Assembly (NCBI GenBank): GCA_016787665.1 | Contig: JAEUUC010000010.1 | Coordinates: 62,001-126,000 of the forward strand | Direction: 5' to 3' | Origin: Cyclobacteriaceae bacterium | GTDB lineage: Bacteria; Bacteroidota; Bacteroidia; Cytophagales; Cyclobacteriaceae | Length of the DNA stretch: 64,000 bases | Part shown: positions 59,752 to 64,000 of the stretch, piece after piece | Position numbering within the stretch: position 1 is the stretch's first letter | Layout of the letters: every line of letters begins with the position of its first letter | Translations under genes and position numbers: made by a program | Notes under the pieces: generated by a model | What the model saw: only the letters and a program-made list of their open reading frames with translations | Databases searched by the model: none | Told to the model about the DNA's origin: nothing

Positions 59752-60651
59752 TCATTTGCCGGCAAGCAACAGGTGAAGGGCACTCTCGAGCGTGGCAAAC
59801 TGATAGGTAAAGCCCGTTTTGACGATCTTTTCATTTGAAACCCGGTTGCCGAAAACAACCATGTTCGCCATCTCACCCAACATGGCTTTAAGTACAAAGG
59901 CTGGCACCGCGGGCAACCAAAGCGGCCGTTTCAATTCGCGGGCAATGGCGTGCGTCATTTCCCGATTGGTCACCGGGTTAGGACCCACAGCATTGTAGGC
60001 TCCTGTTAGCCGGTACTCCAAGGCATGAATGAACATGGCGCAGAGATCATCGATATGAATCCAACTCATATACTGCTGGCCGGATGCCAGCGGTGCACCA
60101 ACACCCCACTTCACCGGGTGCATCAATTGTGGTAGTGCACCTCCGTGCTTGCTTAATACGATTCCAATACGCAACCGCGACACAGGTTGGGCTATTTTTT
60201 GCACTTCGTCTTCCCAGGCGCGGGTCACCTCGGCTAAAAAATCGGTTCCGGGCCCGCTCTCTTCGGTGAACCACTCAGCGCCCGGTGCGAAACCGTAGTA
60301 TCCCACCGCAGATGCACTGGCTACAGCCTGCACCTGGTTAGGGACTTCCTTAAGGGCTCGCGCCAGCAAGCGGGTGGAGAGCACACGGCTATCCAGGATT
60401 TCCTTTTTCCGTGAAGGCGTCCATCGTTGGTCAGCTACTCCGGCTCCCGCGAGGTGAATGATAAAGTCAGTATGCGTAAAGGCATCCGGGTCGAAGGTGT
60501 TGCGCACAAGGTGCCACGAGTAGGTTTTTACAGGCAACTCCCGTGCGGTACGGCCCAGGTGGCAAATCTGGTAGCCTTTTTGCTGAAGTAGTTCGGTGAG
60601 GCGTGAGCCGACCAAGCCACTGCCACCGGTAATAAGCACTCGTTTTGCCAT
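59752..60651 (-). CDS. TIGR01777-family SDR epimerase
   Basis: I start at ATG 60651 (MAKRVLITGGSGLVGSRL); 299 residues. The NAD(P)-binding GGSGLVG is followed by the family marks SWHLVRNTFD, FIIHLAGAGVADQRW and YMSWIHIDDL. C-terminal DUF1731-like part at about 255-299. The family includes SulA-like and YfcH proteins with unknown substrate. The promoter region is shared with the divergent plus-strand gene. Confidence 0.9.
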   Translation of the reverse strand: MAKRVLITGGSGLVGSRLTELLQQKGYQICHLGRTARELPVKTYSWHLVRNTFDPDAFTHTDFIIHLAGAGVADQRWTPSRKKEILDSRVLSTRLLARALKEVPNQVQAVASASAVGYYGFAPGAEWFTEESGPGTDFLAEVTRAWEDEVQKIAQPVSRLRIGIVLSKHGGALPQLMHPVKWGVGAPLASGQQYMSWIHIDDLCAMFIHALEYRLTGAYNAVGPNPVTNREMTHAIARELKRPLWLPAVPAFVLKAMLGEMANMVVFGNRVSNEKIVKTGFTYQFATLESALHLLLAGK

Positions 60652-60658
60652 TAAGTCG

Positions 60659-60666
60659 TAGTTTTG
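60659..60666 (+). promoter_or_regulatory. -7 box before the coiled-coil secreted protein
   Basis: TAGTTTTG matches TAnnTTTG, ending 21 bases before ATG 60688, and lies just 8 bases from the start of the divergent epimerase gene. Control of both genes probably overlaps. Confidence 0.45.
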
Positions 60667-60687
60667 ACGCATTAAAGTAACAAGACC

Positions 60688-61383
60688 ATGAGCCTGAAAG
60701 TTGGATTGCTCGTTGTAATTTTTTCCGGACTCCGCCTGTGTCAGGCGCAGACCGTTACATCTACTGCCCAAACGATGCGGATCAAAGGTGAAGAAGCACG
60801 CGGTTTTGGCGTGACCCTCGAGGGTAAAAAAGATGACATTGCCTCAGCCTGGGGAAAATTTGTAAAGGAATTGGGGAAGAATCGCAGCGGAGGTGACTAT
60901 ACCAGCATAACCGAAGTGGTTGTAAATGGCACTTCGTACACCAAGGGAACACTATACGTGAAAGCCGAGGGAAACGACCAAAAAGCCACGGCCTGGATTG
61001 GCCTGAAGGATGCCGAGTGGAACGAAAGCGATGTTAATGCCGTGTTGAAGGAGCTCGAAAAAGTGGCTTATCGGTTTGGCGTTAAGTATTACCGCGACAA
61101 AATCCAGGAGCAAATTGACGAAGCCCAGCGTGCGCTGGATGCCACGGAAAAGCAGCAGCAGCGACTCGTGGGGCAAAACAAGGATCTCACCCTACGCCTG
61201 AACAACAACGATCAGGAACGCCTGGCGTTGGAGAAATCGCTGGAGAATAACAAACTGGAGAATGCCGCTTTGAAAGTACGCCTCGAAAACAACAAAAAGT
61301 CGCAAGACTCCGTGGCGCAGGCATCTACACGAATCAAGGAAGTGCTCAACTCACACAAAGAGCGGCAGCGGAAGGTTAATTAG
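60688..61383 (+). CDS. Secreted coiled-coil protein, family not recognised
   Basis: 231 residues. Signal peptide at 1-20 (VGLLVVIFSGLRLCQAQ). Residues 25-130 form a small alpha/beta domain. Residues 135-231 are a long heptad coiled coil (IDEAQRALDATEKQQQRL, LEKSLENNKLENAALKVRLE). Probably periplasmic and oligomeric. It converges with the following lipoprotein gene with a four-base stop overlap. No function can be named. Confidence 0.65.
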   Translation: MSLKVGLLVVIFSGLRLCQAQTVTSTAQTMRIKGEEARGFGVTLEGKKDDIASAWGKFVKELGKNRSGGDYTSITEVVVNGTSYTKGTLYVKAEGNDQKATAWIGLKDAEWNESDVNAVLKELEKVAYRFGVKYYRDKIQEQIDEAQRALDATEKQQQRLVGQNKDLTLRLNNNDQERLALEKSLENNKLENAALKVRLENNKKSQDSVAQASTRIKEVLNSHKERQRKVN

Positions 61384-61934
61384 TCACCCTTGACTTTCCA
61401 CTTTCGGTCCTCTTTATCAAAATACGTTCGCTCGTCCGGGAACTCGATGTATTCTTCGGAATTATTTGCCGTGTAGTAGCGGGTCAAATCGCCTCCCGTT
61501 ACCAGAATGTCGAAAAGGAACAGACTCTTTTTTTTGAGTACCTCATCCTCCATTTTCCAGGTGCGAAACACTTCTTCGTACTCCGTGAGGTTGCCTTGTT
61601 CGTCAAATTTCATCCGGCCACCCGTGGCCACACGCTTGTCTTTGATGCTGGGGGCCCTGCGGCTGACGAGAAAATAATGGACATCACCATCGATGTAGTA
61701 GGCATCCAATCGGTGCAGGCTTTGCGCTGCGCGATAGAATGAATCGTACTGGGGATAAAAGATTTCCATGGGCAGCAAACCCTCCGGGGGCTTGGCCAGG
61801 TAGCGGATGATTTTCCACATGTTCTGATCCTGCTGCTGCGGTGTGAGGTAAGCAGCCGGAGTAAAATCCTTTTTTCCTGAGCAGCCAAGCAAGGCCATGG
61901 CTGCGAAAACAACAAACAACAATCGCTTCATCAC
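61380..61934 (-). CDS. Putative lipoprotein of unknown function
   Basis: 184 residues, starting MMKRLLFVVFAAMALLGCSG: a clear lipobox with Cys18. The body has FYPQYDSFYRAAQSLHRLDAY and DGDVHYFLVSRRAPSIKDKR followed by LTEYEEVFRTWK. Compact alpha/beta lipoprotein seen in Cytophagales; no named family. It converges with the coiled-coil gene, their stops overlapping by four bases. Confidence 0.7.
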   Translation of the reverse strand: MMKRLLFVVFAAMALLGCSGKKDFTPAAYLTPQQQDQNMWKIIRYLAKPPEGLLPMEIFYPQYDSFYRAAQSLHRLDAYYIDGDVHYFLVSRRAPSIKDKRVATGGRMKFDEQGNLTEYEEVFRTWKMEDEVLKKKSLFLFDILVTGGDLTRYYTANNSEEYIEFPDERTYFDKEDRKWKVKGD

Positions 61935-61949
61935 TCAAAATTAAAAAGA

Positions 61950-61973
61950 AAGACCTGCCTTTCGGCAGGTCTT
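61950..61973 (-). terminator. Terminator of the beta-helix lipoprotein gene
   Basis: AAGACCTGCC-TTTC-GGCAGGTCTT, 10-bp stem with a T-rich tail on the minus strand. It lies 24 bases past the stop at 61998. Confidence 0.9.
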
Positions 61974-61997
61974 CATGATATAACCTAAACAACCTAA

Positions 61998-63839
61998 TCA
62001 ATACACTTTTGAATCCGGTTGGAATTCAGCCCACGAGTCCGTCCAGTCCGTTGTGCTAAATGCACCGCGGAATGTCCCCGAGGTAAAGAAACCAGGTAAG
62101 CCTGTGAATACCGCACCGGTTGAAAGAGTACCCCCTGCCAGAAGTGCAAAATTCGGATTTGACGGATACAACGGAGCACCGGTCGTATTTCCCGGGCGAC
62201 CTTTGTTGTCCCAGAACAAGGCCGCGTCAATGCCAAGAGCTGTGTGGTTAGCAACCGTGTTACTCAGGGTGAAGGTATTGCCGTTGTTTGTCCAGTAGTC
62301 ACGAAGAGTTGTACCATCGCTATTAAAGGCAGGCGTGTTTCCTGTAGCCGTTACCGATGTGCTTGTAACAAAAGCTGCCTCAGTCGCAGTGGTAGCACCG
62401 CGTTCAGCCCCATTGGGCACCGTCAAGACATTGTTTTTGAAACCACCGTTTGCACCGGTAGTCAAGGTTCCAGCCAGGTTAGACCAAGTTCCGCCATCGT
62501 CCAAACGAATTCCCAAACGGAAGCCCGACAAGAAGGAGTTGTGGATTTGAACTGCGTTTCTTCTGCGGTAGTGTACGGCATTTTGGTTGTTACCCGACAA
62601 ATTTGAACCACCTGTAGGTGTGGTAGGACGAGGTCCCAAAATGGTAATGTTAGAGAAGATACCCCGGGTACAGCCTACCGTTGTATTTGCTCCACCACTG
62701 TTATCCGCGTCACAACCTCGTGTAGCATCACCGTTAAAGGTGGCATTACCATTACCTTGGTTATCGATCTCAAAACCATTTGAACCGGATTGATCGGCAA
62801 AGAACGGGTTTCGAACAGCCAAGCCATACTGTACATTGCCACTCCAGCCAAAGTCAACATCAAAGTCATCGTCCCACGTAGAAAATGAAACCAGGTACTT
62901 AGCGTTGACCGTACCCCCGAACCACTCGAAGCCATCATCACCACCAAACGAAACCTGAACATACTCGATGGTGGTGCCGCTTCCAATGCCGCCCATCGTC
63001 AAACTGTTGGTTTCATTATTGGGTGAGAGTTCAATGCCGGCATATTCAATCCGAACATACCGCAGCGTTCCGGAGTTTGATGTGGCATTGGTAGCGGGAG
63101 ACGTGTTATTGCCATACACCTGAGCCGGGGAAATGCCTTCAACTGCCGGAAGTGTCGATTGATTCACAAAAGCATTTCCAAGCATTACAATTCCACCCCA
63201 ATCCCCACGGTCGCGTTCGCCAATCGCCTGGCTTGACGTGAATACGATAGGCTCGGCAGCCGTACCGTTGGCGACCAGTGTGCCACCAGGCGATACAATT
63301 AACGTCCCTTTAGTCGCTTTATCTCCTTTGATGATGGCACCCGGCTGAACCGTTACCGTCACCCCATTTGGAATAAAGGTTTGTCCTTTGATCAGGTAGG
63401 GAACTCCTTTGTTCAGCGTTTGCGTGGTCAAATTGCCCTGCAGCACCACGATCGGATCGCCCACCGTGATCACCAGATTAGCAACAGCTGAAGAATAATC
63501 GCTATTGTCGGTGGCCTGGAAAGACACAATGATTTTTGATCCAACAATCGCATTTGCCGGAATTTGATATGAATAGTCGACACTGAAATCAGCTGATCCG
63601 CCCATGTCCAACACGTCTTCTTCCACACCGGCCACGTAAACGGTCAAGTCTCGTCCTCCATTTGGCGCATTTACATCAGCTGTCACGCTGATGGTCGATC
63701 CCGGAATGTTCTGGTCCGTTGTTTTGTTTAACGAAACCACCGGGCCAGACCCGGGGCCATCATCGTCATTGCAGCTTTGAAGCGCCAAAACGCCTGCCAC
63801 TGCCATAAAGATGGCCATCAATTTCAATGTCTTTTTCAT
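61998..63839 (-). CDS. Large lipoprotein with right-handed beta-helix region
   Basis: Start at ATG 63839 (MKKTLKLMAIFMAVAGVLAL); 613 residues with lipobox QSC and an acidic NDDDGPG tract, a Bacteroidota surface-export-like signal after the Cys. An Ig-like part (35-135) is followed by a long region of Gly/Asn/Thr-rich short strands with GDWGGIVMLGNAFV and GGDDGFEWFGGTV, a right-handed beta-helix pattern seen in secreted Cytophagales proteins. It probably sits at the outer membrane. The upstream partner gene, often a TonB-dependent receptor, would lie beyond the window. Confidence 0.8.
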   Translation of the reverse strand: MKKTLKLMAIFMAVAGVLALQSCNDDDGPGSGPVVSLNKTTDQNIPGSTISVTADVNAPNGGRDLTVYVAGVEEDVLDMGGSADFSVDYSYQIPANAIVGSKIIVSFQATDNSDYSSAVANLVITVGDPIVVLQGNLTTQTLNKGVPYLIKGQTFIPNGVTVTVQPGAIIKGDKATKGTLIVSPGGTLVANGTAAEPIVFTSSQAIGERDRGDWGGIVMLGNAFVNQSTLPAVEGISPAQVYGNNTSPATNATSNSGTLRYVRIEYAGIELSPNNETNSLTMGGIGSGTTIEYVQVSFGGDDGFEWFGGTVNAKYLVSFSTWDDDFDVDFGWSGNVQYGLAVRNPFFADQSGSNGFEIDNQGNGNATFNGDATRGCDADNSGGANTTVGCTRGIFSNITILGPRPTTPTGGSNLSGNNQNAVHYRRRNAVQIHNSFLSGFRLGIRLDDGGTWSNLAGTLTTGANGGFKNNVLTVPNGAERGATTATEAAFVTSTSVTATGNTPAFNSDGTTLRDYWTNNGNTFTLSNTVANHTALGIDAALFWDNKGRPGNTTGAPLYPSNPNFALLAGGTLSTGAVFTGLPGFFTSGTFRGAFSTTDWTDSWAEFQPDSKVY

Positions 63840-63955
63840 GCTACGTTTAGTTTTGAATTGGAGTCCCAAAATTACCCCACACTTCTGCGGCAGCCGTTAC
63901 GACCCGTTTAACAATTCATTACGGCAGTGTTACCACTTTCATCTTGTGTTAACAA

Positions 63956-63984
63956 ATAAAAAGCCCGGTTGCCCGGGCTTTCGA
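63956..63984 (-). terminator. Terminator of a gene beyond the right edge
   Basis: AAAGCCCGG-TTGC-CCGGGCTTT with a T run on the minus strand. It should end transcription of a minus-strand gene lying past 64000 and keep it apart from the lipoprotein gene. Confidence 0.8.
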
Positions 63985-64000
63985 TGGTATCACCGTCTAT

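Overview
The window looks like a chromosome segment from a member of Bacteroidota, most likely order Cytophagales (inference). Direct signs are several TAnnTTTG -7 promoter boxes, one of them with a perfect TTTG-N19 partner, weak or absent Shine-Dalgarno sequences, many lipoprotein and outer-membrane barrel genes, and typical Bacteroidota families (DUF4293, DUF2911, DUF6132, DUF5763, DUF6371, PadR plus prefix-domain permease). Base composition is moderately GC-rich in most of the window. It is visibly AT-richer at 33.5-39.8 kb, 14.9-16.1 kb and 51.9-53.3 kb.

Layout. 1-7.7 kb: cut-off gluconate-type permease, small stress-type proteins, a TPR protein with a DoxX-like partner, a lipoprotein serine hydrolase and a membrane fatty-acid hydroxylase. 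7.8-11.5 kb: an alpha/beta-hydrolase homologue with Ala at the nucleophile position, then a SAM-I riboswitch controlling a transsulfuration enzyme and an NhaC-family transporter. 11.5-20.3 kb: PadR regulator with an FtsX-type permease, orphan secreted proteins, DUF2911 protein, formate-THF ligase. 20.4-20.9 kb: tRNA-His with a GIY-YIG endonuclease gene lodged between it and a displaced copy of the tRNA 3' end. 21-30.8 kb: dienelactone hydrolase, dxs with an alpha/beta hydrolase, scpA, uvrA, aldo/keto reductase. 31.1-33.1 kb: Crp/Fnr regulator followed by DUF6132, rhodanese, thioredoxin and OsmC genes, a probable thiol/persulfide unit.

33.5-39.8 kb is a compact 6.25-kb integrative element in tRNA-Leu(UAA), bounded by 17-bp direct repeats. 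It carries a tyrosine recombinase, an excisionase-type HTH protein, a primase-like DUF6371 protein, a RepA-like ATPase, two membrane proteins, two unknown proteins, iteron-like TGCGTA repeats and a 60-bp interrupted dyad. It has no recognisable relaxase, capsid or terminase gene. This is the strongest candidate in the window for a poorly described system.

39.9-64 kb: ECF sigma factor, acyl-CoA desaturase, RhlE-type helicase, leucine dehydrogenase, two ABC exporter half-transporters whose ATPase motifs are complementary as in TM287/288-type heterodimers, truA, thiolase, thiol peroxidase, amidohydrolase, hydroxypyruvate-isomerase-like protein, purine nucleoside phosphorylase, an arsenosugar pair (ArsS plus AhpD-like protein), a LOG-family protein, a TIGR01777 epimerase, and a large beta-helix lipoprotein at the right edge. 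I saw no CRISPR array, rRNA gene, IS transposase or recognisable defence system.
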